Source: Bog-756 sp963696495 (lineage in GTDB: Bacteria > Actinomycetota > Acidimicrobiia > Acidimicrobiales > RAAP-2). From it: DNA of 64,000 nucleotides. Both the position numbers and the translations under genes were made by a program. Under the pieces are notes generated by a model that had not been told where the DNA came from, ran no database searches, and worked only from the letters and a program-made list of their open reading frames with translations. The stretch lies in contig CAVOKJ010000001.1 of the NCBI GenBank assembly GCA_963696495.1, positions 124,001 through 188,000 of the forward strand, written 5' to 3'. Positions 17,671 through 25,345 of the stretch are shown piece by piece; the first letter of the stretch is position 1; the number at the start of each line of letters is the position of its first letter.

Positions 17671-18284
17671 TGACTCCGGGTCGATCCACTCGACGGACAG
17701 GGCGCACGACCGGGGCCTGCTTGGCGACGGTGGCGCTCGCTGCCGTGCTGGTGGCCGCCTGCGGTTCGAGCAGCAGCTCGTCGACGACCTCGACGACCGC
17801 GGCGACCAGCACCACGGCGGCGCCCCACGCCTCGACCAGCACCACGGCGGCTCCCTCGACGACCTCGGCCGGGCCCACCACCACCAACGGCGTCGGACCG
17901 GCGGTGTACGAGATCCAGACCGGCACGGTGAAGGGTCTCGGGAAGGTGCTCGTCGACGGGCGGGGGTTCACCCTCTACCTGTTCGTACCCGACAAGCAGT
18001 CGGGCGCCTCCACGTGCTACGGAGCCTGTGCCCAGGGTTGGCCGCCCATACTGCTCCCGACCGGGATCGGTGCTCCGGTGGCCGGTCCGGGGATCGAGCC
18101 CTCGTTGTTGGGCACCACCCACCGCACCGACGGGACCATCCAGGTCACCTACAACAAGTGGCCGCTCTATCTCTGGGTCGGTGACTCGGAGCCGGGTCAG
18201 GCCACCGGACAGGGGATCAACAACCTCGGTGGCCTCTGGTACGTCCTGTCCCCAAGCGGCAAGGCCATTACCACCCACCCTTGA
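17670..18284 (+). CDS. Lipoprotein with Lipoprotein_15-type secreted repeats
   Basis: A 204-residue predicted lipoprotein. It has an N-terminal Arg-rich segment, a hydrophobic core and the lipobox LVAAC with C31 as lipidation site. A Ser/Thr/Ala-rich linker of about 50 residues follows, then two copies of the secreted repeat of unknown function (Lipoprotein_15): VLVDGRGFTLYLFVPDK with CYGACAQGWPP, and TIQVTYNKWPLYLWVGD with WYVLSPSGK. The start codon overlaps the stop of the copper monooxygenase (ATGA), so the two are co-translated and likely work together at the outer face of the membrane. In this repeat family two Cys are conserved (here C-x-x-x-C); their role is unknown, possibly redox or metal related. 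Confidence 0.85.
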   Translation: MTPGRSTRRTGRTTGACLATVALAAVLVAACGSSSSSSTTSTTAATSTTAAPHASTSTTAAPSTTSAGPTTTNGVGPAVYEIQTGTVKGLGKVLVDGRGFTLYLFVPDKQSGASTCYGACAQGWPPILLPTGIGAPVAGPGIEPSLLGTTHRTDGTIQVTYNKWPLYLWVGDSEPGQATGQGINNLGGLWYVLSPSGKAITTHP

Positions 18285-18341
18285 CGGTCGGGCCCGGCGC
18301 AGCTTCGGGCATCCACGATCTCCCGCGACGCTGACGCTGAG

Positions 18342-18412
18342 AGCGGGCGACGGGAATCGAACCCGCGTTCCGAGCTTGGGAAGCTCGTGTTCTGCCTCTG
18401 AACTACGCCCGC
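18342..18412 (-). tRNA. tRNA-Gly (anticodon CCC)
   Basis: The minus strand folds as a cloverleaf: acceptor GCGGGCG with CGCCCGC, anticodon stem CGAGC/GCTCG around loop TTCCCAA (anticodon CCC, reading GGG), and a T-arm with TTCGATT loop. The discriminator base is T (U). The CCA is not encoded. A glycine assignment fits the sequence. Confidence 0.95.
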
Positions 18413-18426
18413 GTGCAGGCGTCACA

Positions 18427-18888
18427 CTATCGCCTGCGTGGACGGCCCCACTGCGGGAGTCGCAGAGCGGAGACCTCGTCGACCATCGCCGCCCCGAGGC
18501 ACGTGGCCGCGAACAACAGGTCGACCGACACGAGGAGAGGGGCGGCCAGGGGCCGGCCGACCGTCGTGGCCACAACGGTGACGAGCCCCACGACGATGGC
18601 GGATGCCACGACGGACCAGCGCATCGCCGGGCGCCGCCCGCGACGTGCGGGTCGGGTGAGGGCGACGGCGGCCACCACGGCGATGACGGCGAAGACGGGG
18701 GGGTGCCAACGCGCCGTCGGGACCAGATCCAGCTGTGCGTATCCTTCGACGACGGCCAGTGCCGCCAGCACGACCAGGCCCGGTGATGACAGCGCGTTGA
18801 CGCTCCCGCGCCGCCGGGGGCGAGCGATCTCGCCCGCGGCCGGCGGGCCATCTCCGGTGCGACTGTCGAACACCTCCGTCCGGGCCAC
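18427..18888 (-). CDS. Hypothetical small membrane protein
   Basis: About 153 residues from a GTG at 18888. After a polar, Arg-rich first 35 residues there are about four hydrophobic segments (PGLVVLAALAVVEGY; PPVFAVIAVVAAVAL; SVVASAIVVGLVTVVATTV; APLLVSVDLLFAATCL). No family is recognised. The start is uncertain because the frame remains open upstream and no good Shine-Dalgarno is visible. It ends just next to the tRNA-Gly gene on the same strand. The function is unknown. Confidence 0.55.
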   Translation of the reverse strand: MARTEVFDSRTGDGPPAAGEIARPRRRGSVNALSSPGLVVLAALAVVEGYAQLDLVPTARWHPPVFAVIAVVAAVALTRPARRGRRPAMRWSVVASAIVVGLVTVVATTVGRPLAAPLLVSVDLLFAATCLGAAMVDEVSALRLPQWGRPRRR

Positions 18889-19111
18889 GAAAATCTGGCC
18901 CTCGTACGGGGGCGGCGTGTTCGGGGCGGTGCCGGAATGCGTTCCCCCGGGCCGCCAACTCCTGGTGACCGCTGAACCGCGCCGCGTTCGCACCCTTGCC
19001 TCCCGCCTCGCCGAGCCCCCGGAATCGCCGCCGCCCACCCGCAGTCTCCGGCCGCCGGGACTCGACTTGAATCCGCCGCCCTTCAGAGCAGTATCACCCG
19101 AAGGTCGAGCA

Positions 19112-19132
19112 ATTGCAACCAGCGGTTGCAAT
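19112..19132. promoter_or_regulatory. Perfect 9-base inverted repeat, candidate operator
   Basis: Arms ATTGCAACC and GGTTGCAAT are exact reverse complements separated by three bases, about 45 bases upstream of the TetR-like gene at 19175. Size and position fit a self-regulatory operator for that protein. No experimental support. Confidence 0.6.
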
Positions 19133-19174
19133 AATGGCGTGGGCTGGACTTCGAAGGGTGGGCGGTGATGGCAG

Positions 19175-20005
19175 ATGGCAGTTGATCGGCTCGTGGATCG
19201 GCAATCCGGGGCCGCCCCACCCGCCGCCGGCCGCCCGGCGCGGCAGCCCAAGCAGACCCGCGAGCAGCTCCGTTCGCTGATGCTCGGGGCCGCCCAGAGG
19301 ATCCTCCTCGAGGAGGGCCTGGGTGTGGGGGTGGAAGCGCTCACCTTCAAACGGGCCTTCGACCGGATCGAGGAGGACACCGGCCTCCGGCTCACCAACG
19401 GGTCCATCATCCGCCGGGTCTGGGAGAACCTGGCCGAATACCACACCGAGGTGCTGCTCGACATCGCCGTCGACGAGGGGTACGAGGAGTACGAGGCCAC
19501 CGCCGAGGTTCTCGAACCGGTGCTCGCCGACCTCGACCTCTCCACCCCGGCGAAGAGGCTGGCGGCCACCGCCGAGGTGTGCCGGGTGGGTGGTGGCGCC
19601 ACCATCGGCTCCATCAACCGTTCTCCCGCCTGGTCCCTGTGGATCGGCGTGTGGGCCCTGGCCACCGCCGGCAACGGCACCGAGCAGAAGGCCAGGATCC
19701 GCCAGGCGCTCTCGGCCAGCTACGACACGAGCAACGCGCTCTACGAGGAGACGTACCGCGTGCTCGCCGACCTCCTCGGCCTGCGGCTGCGTCCGGGTCT
19801 CACCCTGCACCAGATCACCGTGGCCACCGGCGCCCTGGCCGAGGGCTGTGCCCTGCGCCACCGGGTCGACGGCGACATGCAGGAGTTCGTGCTCCCGACC
19901 GGACCGGACGGCGAGGGCCAGGAGTGGACCCTGTTCGGGCTGGGCCTGCACGCGCTGTCGGAGCGGTTCTTCGAACTCGATCCGGGCTGGGCCCCCGGAC
20001 TCTAG
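19175..20005 (+). CDS. TetR-like transcriptional regulator
   Basis: A 276-residue protein with an N-terminal disordered Pro/Ala-rich tract (to about residue 25). A DNA-binding-like region follows (TREQLRSLMLGAAQRILLEE, then LTFKRAFDRIEEDTGLRLTNGSIIRRVWEN), and then a long helical domain (about residues 80-276). The HTH is atypical: the loop before the recognition helix is longer than in most TetR proteins, as in several uncharacterised actinobacterial regulators. A perfect inverted repeat lies upstream. No catalytic motif is seen. ATG 19175 was chosen; another ATG lies 7 bases upstream in a different frame. Confidence 0.68.
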   Translation: MAVDRLVDRQSGAAPPAAGRPARQPKQTREQLRSLMLGAAQRILLEEGLGVGVEALTFKRAFDRIEEDTGLRLTNGSIIRRVWENLAEYHTEVLLDIAVDEGYEEYEATAEVLEPVLADLDLSTPAKRLAATAEVCRVGGGATIGSINRSPAWSLWIGVWALATAGNGTEQKARIRQALSASYDTSNALYEETYRVLADLLGLRLRPGLTLHQITVATGALAEGCALRHRVDGDMQEFVLPTGPDGEGQEWTLFGLGLHALSERFFELDPGWAPGL

Positions 20006-20096
20006 TAGTTTCAATAAGTTATAACTAAAACACTATAAATATTCTTCCTGGTGGGACTACTCCCAGGCTCGTCGACCCCACTATCGTCTGGGCGGC
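20006..20096 (+). promoter_or_regulatory. AT-rich dcd promoter region
   Basis: This 90-base gap is strikingly AT-rich for the window. It holds TATAAA at 20034-20039 with TTTCAA about 19 bases upstream at 20009-20014, and TATCGT at 20082-20087, 9 bases before the dcd ATG. Either could be the -10; the second would give a leaderless dcd mRNA. Confidence 0.4.
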
Positions 20097-20660
20097 ATGG
20101 TTCTCTCCGACCACTCCATCCGCGAGGCACTCGCCACCGGGCGCATCGTCATCGACCCCTTCGACGACAGCTGCGTCCAGCCCTCCTCGGTCGATCTCCA
20201 CGTCGACCAGTACTTCCGGCTCTTCCGCAACCATACGAGCAGGGTGATCGACGTCCGCGAGAACCAGGAGGACCTGACGGAGCTGGTCGACACCGGCGAG
20301 GAGCCGCTGATCCTCCACCCGGGCGAGTTCGTGCTCGGTTCCACCAAGGAGAAGGTCACCCTGCCCGCCGACCTGGTGGCCCGTCTCGAGGGCAAGTCGT
20401 CGCTCGGCCGGCTGGGGCTCCTCATCCACTCGACCGCCGGGTTCGTGGACGCCGGCTGGGACGGCCATCTGACCCTGGAACTGTCCAACGTGGCCAACCT
20501 GCCCATCACGGTCTACCCGGGCATGAAGATCGGCCAGATCAGCTTCCTGCAGATGACCACCGCCGCCGACCACCCGTATGGCTCCGACGGCCTCAAATCG
20601 AAGTACCAGGGCCAGTGGGGCCCCACTCCCAGTCGGTACGCGGACAACTTCCGCCCGTGA
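20097..20660 (+). CDS. dcd: dCTP deaminase
   Basis: A 187-residue trimeric nucleotide deaminase of the dUTPase fold, about the family length. It converts dCTP to dUTP, and in some actinobacterial homologues straight to dUMP. Conserved blocks are visible: QPSSVDLHVDQYFRLF, LHPGEFVLGSTKEKVTLP, EGKSSLGRLGLLIHST with the SSLGR signature, and AGFVDAGWDGHLTLELSN with the catalytic glutamate. The flexible C-terminal tail (QGQWGPTPSR) that closes over the nucleotide is present. It is monocistronic, followed 66 bases later by etfD. Confidence 0.96.
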   Translation: MVLSDHSIREALATGRIVIDPFDDSCVQPSSVDLHVDQYFRLFRNHTSRVIDVRENQEDLTELVDTGEEPLILHPGEFVLGSTKEKVTLPADLVARLEGKSSLGRLGLLIHSTAGFVDAGWDGHLTLELSNVANLPITVYPGMKIGQISFLQMTTAADHPYGSDGLKSKYQGQWGPTPSRYADNFRP

Positions 20661-20693
20661 CCGGCGGCCAGTCCGACAGGTCGCCCCGGCTTT

Positions 20694-20709
20694 GTTACTC
20701 TTCAGTAAC
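20694..20709. promoter_or_regulatory. Inverted repeat upstream of etfD, candidate operator
   Basis: Arms GTTACT and AGTAAC are exact reverse complements around four bases, immediately before the etfD Shine-Dalgarno AGGAGG (about 20715-20720). In actinobacteria TTACT/AGTAA-like dyads occur at TetR-regulated lipid-catabolism genes; a specific regulator cannot be named. Confidence 0.5.
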
Positions 20710-20726
20710 CATCTAGGAGGAACGAA

Positions 20727-22859
20727 GTGCCCCTCAGACTCGCCCTAGGCCTCGGAATCACCGCGGTGATGTTCGCGATCGCCGGACGGCGGTTCTTCTG
20801 GCTGTACCGCCTGATCTCGGCCGGTGAGCCGGCGGTCCCGTCGCGGTTCAGGGACGTACCCAGGCGGATCAAGGCCGAGCTGGTGGAGGTGGGTGGCCAG
20901 AAGAAGCTGTTGCAGTGGACCGTCCCCGGCCTCGCCCATGCCTTCACGTTCTGGGGCTTCACCGTGCTGTTCCTCACCATCATCGAGGCGTTCGGCTGCC
21001 TCTTCCAGCGCGACTTCCACATCCCGTTGATCGGCCACACCGCCTTCATCGGGTTCCTGGAGGACTTCTTCGCGGTGGCGGTGATCGTCTCCCTGCTGGT
21101 GTTCGTGGGCATCCGGGTCAAGCACTCGCCCAAGCGTGAGAACCGCCGATCCCGGTTCTTCGGCTCGCACACGGGAGCGGCCTGGCTGGTGCTGCTGATG
21201 ATCTTCGGGGTCATCGTGTCGCTCCTGTTGTACCGGGCCGCCCAGGTCAACACCGGCAACTTCCCCTACGGCTGGTGGGCGTTCGCCTCCCACGGTCTGG
21301 CCAATGCGCTCAAGCCGCTGGGCACCGGGGTCAACAGCGTCATCGAGACGGTGGCCCTGCTGGCGAACATCGCCATCATCACCGGCTTCCTGGTCTTCGT
21401 GTCGTACTCCAAGCACCTCCACATCTTCCTGGCCCCCATCAACGTGGCCACCTCGCGGCGACCCCGGGCGCTCGGCGCCCTGGCGTCCACCCCCGACATG
21501 TCCATGGAGGACGTCGGCGAGGAGGACGAGGTGGTCTTCGGTGCCGGCCGGATCGAGGATTTCTCGTGGAAGCAGCTCCTCGACATGGCCACCTGCACCG
21601 AGTGCGGGCGCTGCCAGTCCCAGTGCCCGGCCTGGAACACCGGCAAGCCCCTCTCCCCCAAGCTGCTGATCATGGACCTGCGTGACAACCTCTTCTCCTC
21701 GGCCGACCGCGTGATGGCGAAGAACCGCGCCGCGGGGACCGAGGTGGAGAACCTGGTGCCCTCGGTCATCGACCCGGACGTCCTGTGGTCGTGCACGACC
21801 TGTGGGGCCTGCGTCGAACAGTGCCCGGTGGACATCGAGCACATCGACACCATCATCGACATGCGCCGCTACGAGGTGCTGATGGAGTCGAAGTTCCCGA
21901 CCGAGGCGGGGCTCATGCTGCGGAACGTCGAGAACCAGGGCGACCCGTGGGGTCTCGGCTCCTCCAAGCGCACGGACTGGATCGACGCGCTCGACTTCGA
22001 GGTGCCGGTCATCTCGGGAACCATTCCCGACGACATCGAGTACCTCTACTGGGTCGGCTGTGCCGGCGCCCTCGACGAGCGGGCTCGGAAGGGCGCGCAG
22101 GCCACCGCCCGCATGCTGCACCGCGCCGGGGTCACCTTCGGCATCCTCGGGCCGAGGGAGTCGTGCACCGGCGACCCGGTGCGCCGGCTGGGCAACGAGT
22201 ACCTCTACCAGGAGCAGGCCCGGATGAACATCGAGACGCTCGAGAGCGCCGGGGTGAAGAAGGTCATCGCCACCTGCCCGCACTGCTTCAATTCCCTGGC
22301 CAACGAGTACCCGTCCCTCGGAGGCAACTTCGAGGTGATCCACCACAGTCAGCTGCTCGACCATCTGGTGACGGCGGGCAAGCTCACTCCCGGCGGCGGC
22401 TACCAGGGCACGGTCACGTATCACGACCCGTGCTACCTCGGTCGCCACAACCGGGTCTTCGACGAGCCACGCTCGGTCATCGACGCCATCCCCGGCGCCA
22501 CCCAGGTCGAGATGCGACGCTGCCGGGAGAAGGGCTTCTGCTGTGGAGCGGGTGGTGCCCGGATGTGGCTCGAGGAGAAGATCGGCAAGCGGGTCAACAT
22601 GGAGCGGACCGAGGAGGCCATCGGCACCGGTGCCGACGTGGTGTCGACGGCCTGTCCCTACTGCATGATCATGCTGGACGACGCCGTCCGGGCCAACGCC
22701 AAGGAGGACGACGTCCGGGTCCTCGACCTCTCCCAGCTGCTCGAGGAGTCGATGGGCGAGCCGGTGGCCGTCGGTGCGGCCGCCGCGACGGCCGGCGCAC
22801 CGGCCGATCCGAGCGCCGGCGACGAATTCGCCGGGCCGGGGGACGCCGCCGGCGAGTAG
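20727..22859 (+). CDS. etfD: Membrane Fe-S oxidoreductase, electron transfer flavoprotein dehydrogenase (EtfD-like)
   Basis: A 710-residue protein like mycobacterial EtfD and heterodisulfide-reductase-related proteins. The N-terminal membrane half has about five helices (first at residues 3-20, others to about 235). A 4Fe-4S pair follows (C290-x2-C293-x2-C296-x3-C300 and a second set starting at C356), then two CCG-type cysteine domains (ESCTGDPVRRLGN with CPHCF, and HDPCYLGRHN with FCCGAGG and CPYCM). It should take electrons from reduced ETF, fed by acyl-CoA dehydrogenases, to the quinone pool. The C-terminal 30 residues are Ala/Gly/Pro-rich. GTG 20727 follows AGGAGG by about 6 bases. A dyad lies upstream. 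Confidence 0.9.
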   Translation: MPLRLALGLGITAVMFAIAGRRFFWLYRLISAGEPAVPSRFRDVPRRIKAELVEVGGQKKLLQWTVPGLAHAFTFWGFTVLFLTIIEAFGCLFQRDFHIPLIGHTAFIGFLEDFFAVAVIVSLLVFVGIRVKHSPKRENRRSRFFGSHTGAAWLVLLMIFGVIVSLLLYRAAQVNTGNFPYGWWAFASHGLANALKPLGTGVNSVIETVALLANIAIITGFLVFVSYSKHLHIFLAPINVATSRRPRALGALASTPDMSMEDVGEEDEVVFGAGRIEDFSWKQLLDMATCTECGRCQSQCPAWNTGKPLSPKLLIMDLRDNLFSSADRVMAKNRAAGTEVENLVPSVIDPDVLWSCTTCGACVEQCPVDIEHIDTIIDMRRYEVLMESKFPTEAGLMLRNVENQGDPWGLGSSKRTDWIDALDFEVPVISGTIPDDIEYLYWVGCAGALDERARKGAQATARMLHRAGVTFGILGPRESCTGDPVRRLGNEYLYQEQARMNIETLESAGVKKVIATCPHCFNSLANEYPSLGGNFEVIHHSQLLDHLVTAGKLTPGGGYQGTVTYHDPCYLGRHNRVFDEPRSVIDAIPGATQVEMRRCREKGFCCGAGGARMWLEEKIGKRVNMERTEEAIGTGADVVSTACPYCMIMLDDAVRANAKEDDVRVLDLSQLLEESMGEPVAVGAAAATAGAPADPSAGDEFAGPGDAAGE

Positions 22860-22908
22860 CCGCCGGCCGCCGCATGCCGGCCGGGCCCGGCCTCCGCGGC
22901 GACCCGGC

Positions 22909-23331
22909 TCAGTCGAAGGCGGCGGCGTCGGCCTCCCGCACCCGGTTGGCCATGGCCGCCAGCATCTTGCGCGAGATGCTCGGCACGGCCTGGAGCACGC
23001 TGTTGAATTGGCGTTGGCTGAGCACGAGGACGTCCATCTCGGTGTCGGAGACCACCGTGGCCGAGCGGGGCCGGCGGTCGAGGAGCGCCAGCTCGCCGAA
23101 GTAGCCGCCCGGCCCGAGCGTGGCTACCTTCTTGCCGTTGCGGGTCACCGTGGCGGCGCCGCTCACGATGAGGAAGAACTCGAGCCCGATCCGACCCTCC
23201 TCCACCAGGATCTTCCCCGCCGGCACCACCAGTTCGTCGAGCGAACTTCGGATCTTGCGCAACTCGGAGGCGCTGCAGCCGGAGAACAGCCAGATGGACT
23301 TGAGATCGAGCGCCTTGGGGCGAACCGCCAT
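22909..23331 (-). CDS. Single-domain cyclic nucleotide-binding protein
   Basis: A 140-residue protein consisting only of a CRP/PKA-type cNMP-binding domain. The phosphate-binding cassette reads GGYFGELALLDRRPRSATV (about residues 76-94), including the Glu and the Arg that contact cyclic nucleotide in the family. There is no DNA-binding domain or membrane segment, so it is an effector without an attached output, perhaps working through a partner. TAGCCT lies 6 bases before the ATG, again the leaderless arrangement. It converges on etfD and is divergent from the membrane protein at 23506. Confidence 0.9.
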   Translation of the reverse strand: MAVRPKALDLKSIWLFSGCSASELRKIRSSLDELVVPAGKILVEEGRIGLEFFLIVSGAATVTRNGKKVATLGPGGYFGELALLDRRPRSATVVSDTEMDVLVLSQRQFNSVLQAVPSISRKMLAAMANRVREADAAAFD

Positions 23332-23337
23332 GACGGG

Positions 23338-23343
23338 AGGCTA
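23338..23343 (-). promoter_or_regulatory. Candidate -10 (TAGCCT) of the cNMP-binding gene
   Basis: Read on the minus strand, TAGCCT ends 6 bases before the ATG at 23331. The same hexamer precedes the genes at 24284 and 47740. Confidence 0.4.
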
Positions 23344-23505
23344 CCGCGACTGGCCCGTCGGTGCCGGGTCCGACCGGCCGTCGGGGGCACTCCGGCGGCC
23401 CTGTCGGGCACCCGGCCGACGGGGGTGCCACTGCTACAGTCCTCGCATCGCCGGAGCGCCGCAGCCGGGTCGGCACGGACCGGCCGTCGACATGGGGACA
23501 GACCA

Positions 23506-24123
23506 ATGATCGCCTCGAAACCGACCTCTCCCGACGGTCGGCCAGCTGCCGGTTCGGGACCCGAGCCGGAGGTGCGGGCCTCGTCGGCCTCGTCGGCGTC
23601 GTCGTCGGACCGCCCGGTGACCACACTCCGGGGTGCCGGGGTGGACGTCGACCCACGACGAGCCCGACAGCTGGTGCTGGCCGCGTGCCTGGTGGCGTTG
23701 GCCGTCACCGCCGTGATCCTGCTCGTCGCCGGCCTACAGAAGAACGCGCAGGCCAACAGGTTGCAGCAGCACGGGGTGCCGGTGACGGTGACGGTGACCG
23801 GCTGCAGCGGCCTGTTGGGCGGGAGCGGGTCCAACGGCGCCGGCTACGCCTGCAAGGGCACGTACTCCTTCGACGGCCGTCGCTACGAACGGTCGATTCC
23901 CGGCGACGGCCTGCACCAGGCGGGGTCGGTCGTCCGGGGCGTGATCGTGGCCGACGACCCGGGTCTCCTCTCGACCCCGGCGATGATCGCCCGGCAGCCG
24001 GCGTCATGGAGTGTGTTCGTCGTTCCCGCCGTCCTCTTCGGCGTGCTGGCCGTGGCCCTGGTGGCCGTGGCCGTCCGGCGGCGCCGGCGTGGTCACGACC
24101 CGGACGCGCCGGCACGGCGTTGA
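23506..24123 (+). CDS. Two-TM membrane protein with extracytoplasmic DUF3592-like domain
   Basis: A 205-residue protein with a polar, Ser-rich N-terminus, a first TM helix at about residues 56-76 (LVLAACLVALAVTAVILLVA), a middle domain of about 80 residues with two cysteines (TGCSGLLGG, GYACKGTYSFDG), and a second TM at about 168-190, followed by a strongly basic tail. The layout resembles DUF3592 proteins, but the match is by appearance only. Both cysteines lie in the domain expected outside the membrane. The start has a GGGG run 10 bases upstream. The function is unknown. Confidence 0.7.
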   Translation: MIASKPTSPDGRPAAGSGPEPEVRASSASSASSSDRPVTTLRGAGVDVDPRRARQLVLAACLVALAVTAVILLVAGLQKNAQANRLQQHGVPVTVTVTGCSGLLGGSGSNGAGYACKGTYSFDGRRYERSIPGDGLHQAGSVVRGVIVADDPGLLSTPAMIARQPASWSVFVVPAVLFGVLAVALVAVAVRRRRRGHDPDAPARR

Positions 24124-24272
24124 GCGTGGCGGCCCGGATGGGGACGAGGTGGCACCCGGCACCGGCGACGGTGCCGATGACGGCGCCGGCGGGTGGCGCG
24201 CACCGGGGCCCGGTGCCCCGGTCGGCGGGGATCGGGGGCCGTGCTGCGTTTCCGGCCGGCGTACCGGCGAGG

Positions 24273-24278
24273 TAGCCT
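24273..24278 (+). promoter_or_regulatory. Candidate -10 (TAGCCT) of the membrane protein gene
   Basis: TAGCCT ends 5 bases before the ATG at 24284; no Shine-Dalgarno is seen, suggesting a leaderless start. Confidence 0.4.
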
Positions 24279-24283
24279 CGCGC

Positions 24284-24952
24284 ATGCCTCGCCACGACCA
24301 GGACGAGTTCGACGACGTCCCGGCCCCGTCGAGCCGCTGGGAACGGTTCACCGCCGGCATCAGCAGCTTCATGCTCAAGGATCCCGCACCGGCCGACCGC
24401 GGCTCGGCCAAGAAGGCATCCGGTGGCGAGGGTCCGACCACGATTCCCGAGATCGAGGCGGCGGTAAAGCGGGCCGACGACAAAGAACGTCTCATCGGCC
24501 TGCTGGCCGCCCCGGTGGCGGCGGCCATCGGCCTGCTGGTCACGGCCACGTTGCTGGCCCACGACCCCAAGGGGGTCAAGCACGTGAGCCCGTCGCTCTA
24601 CCTGGAGCTGTGCGCGGTGACCATGGTGCTCGCCCTGTTGATCCTGATCATGGCGTGGCTCCGGAAGCGGACCTTCCTGGGCATCGCCATGGCGCTCTTC
24701 GGGCTGTCGATCTTCAATCTGCACTACTGGGGCTTCGGGCTGCCGTTCATCATCGGCGGCGCCTGGTACCTGGTCCGCTCCTACCGGCTGTCGGAGAAGC
24801 TCAAGCTGGCCAAGGCGGACGCCGGTCCGGCGGCGACGAAGGGTGGCGCCACCGCGCCTCCGCCCCAGGCGTCGAAGCGGTACACGCCCCCGGCCGCCCC
24901 CACGCGTCGTCCGCCCAAGCCCAAGCGCGGCAAGGAACTCGAAGCCGGCTGA
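24284..24952 (+). CDS. Hypothetical membrane protein
   Basis: A 222-residue protein. An acidic/polar N-terminal region (about residues 1-70, DQDEFDDVPAPSSRWERF) precedes about four hydrophobic segments between residues 72 and 165 (LLAAPVAAAIGLLVTATLLA; LYLELCAVTMVLALLILIMA; FLGIAMALFGLSIFNLHYWG; LPFIIGGAWYLV), then a basic, Pro-rich cytosolic tail of about 55 residues ending KPKRGKELEAG. It resembles conserved actinobacterial membrane proteins of unknown function. It is followed by a strong hairpin. It may be in one transcript with the preceding membrane gene, but has its own promoter-like hexamer. Confidence 0.72.
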   Translation: MPRHDQDEFDDVPAPSSRWERFTAGISSFMLKDPAPADRGSAKKASGGEGPTTIPEIEAAVKRADDKERLIGLLAAPVAAAIGLLVTATLLAHDPKGVKHVSPSLYLELCAVTMVLALLILIMAWLRKRTFLGIAMALFGLSIFNLHYWGFGLPFIIGGAWYLVRSYRLSEKLKLAKADAGPAATKGGATAPPPQASKRYTPPAAPTRRPPKPKRGKELEAG

Positions 24953-24961
24953 GGCCACCGC

Positions 24962-24990
24962 GGCGCCGGGCGGGGTGAAGACCCGGCGCC
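24962..24990 (+). terminator. Inverted repeat just after the membrane protein gene
   Basis: Arms GGCGCCGGG and CCCGGCGCC (9 base pairs, perfect) with an 11-base loop lie 9 bases after the stop at 24952. There is no T-tract, as is usual in high-GC actinobacteria. The rest of the gap to 25345 (about 355 bases) holds no gene I can support. Confidence 0.5.
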
Positions 24991-25328
24991 CGGCGCTCGG
25001 CCCGGGCCTCGACCACCCGTCACCCCTCCAGGCGACGTGGCGGCCGGGTGGTGACAGGTCGTCGGGTGCCCGCTGTCGCGGCGCGTCCCTCGGTGACGAT
25101 TTCGGCCAGCTGAATCACGTGATCGAGCGGGGTGGTCGCTCGCCCCGGATCCGGATTCATCCCCTCCCAACAGGGACGTTGGATCAGTTCACAGAGTGGT
25201 AACACGGATGTGACCGTGCCGAAATCCCCGGCAAGCATTGTTTGCGGCGGCAAGCCGACAACTGCCCGCCTTGCCCTCGACGGCCCCATGCACGAACGGT
25301 GGAACGGCTGCCGAGAAGCAGTTACCCG

Positions 25329-25335
25329 AAAGGAG
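25329..25335 (+). promoter_or_regulatory. Shine-Dalgarno deciding the amtB start
   Basis: AAAGGAG, 10 bases before the GTG at 25346, favours that start over in-frame upstream codons that would add a non-membrane stretch. The 24991-25328 region is otherwise empty; no convincing GlnR box was found. Confidence 0.6.
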
Positions 25336-25345
25336 CACTCAAATC

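Noticed and set aside
20006..20096. A small RNA gene in the AT-rich gap before dcd.
   Set aside because: The gap has promoter-like hexamers but no stable hairpin or terminator; a promoter is the simpler explanation.
24991..25345. A GlnR-type operator upstream of amtB (GTAAC/GTGAC-like repeats).
   Set aside because: The spacing and half-sites do not match the known GlnR pattern, and I could not define a symmetric site.
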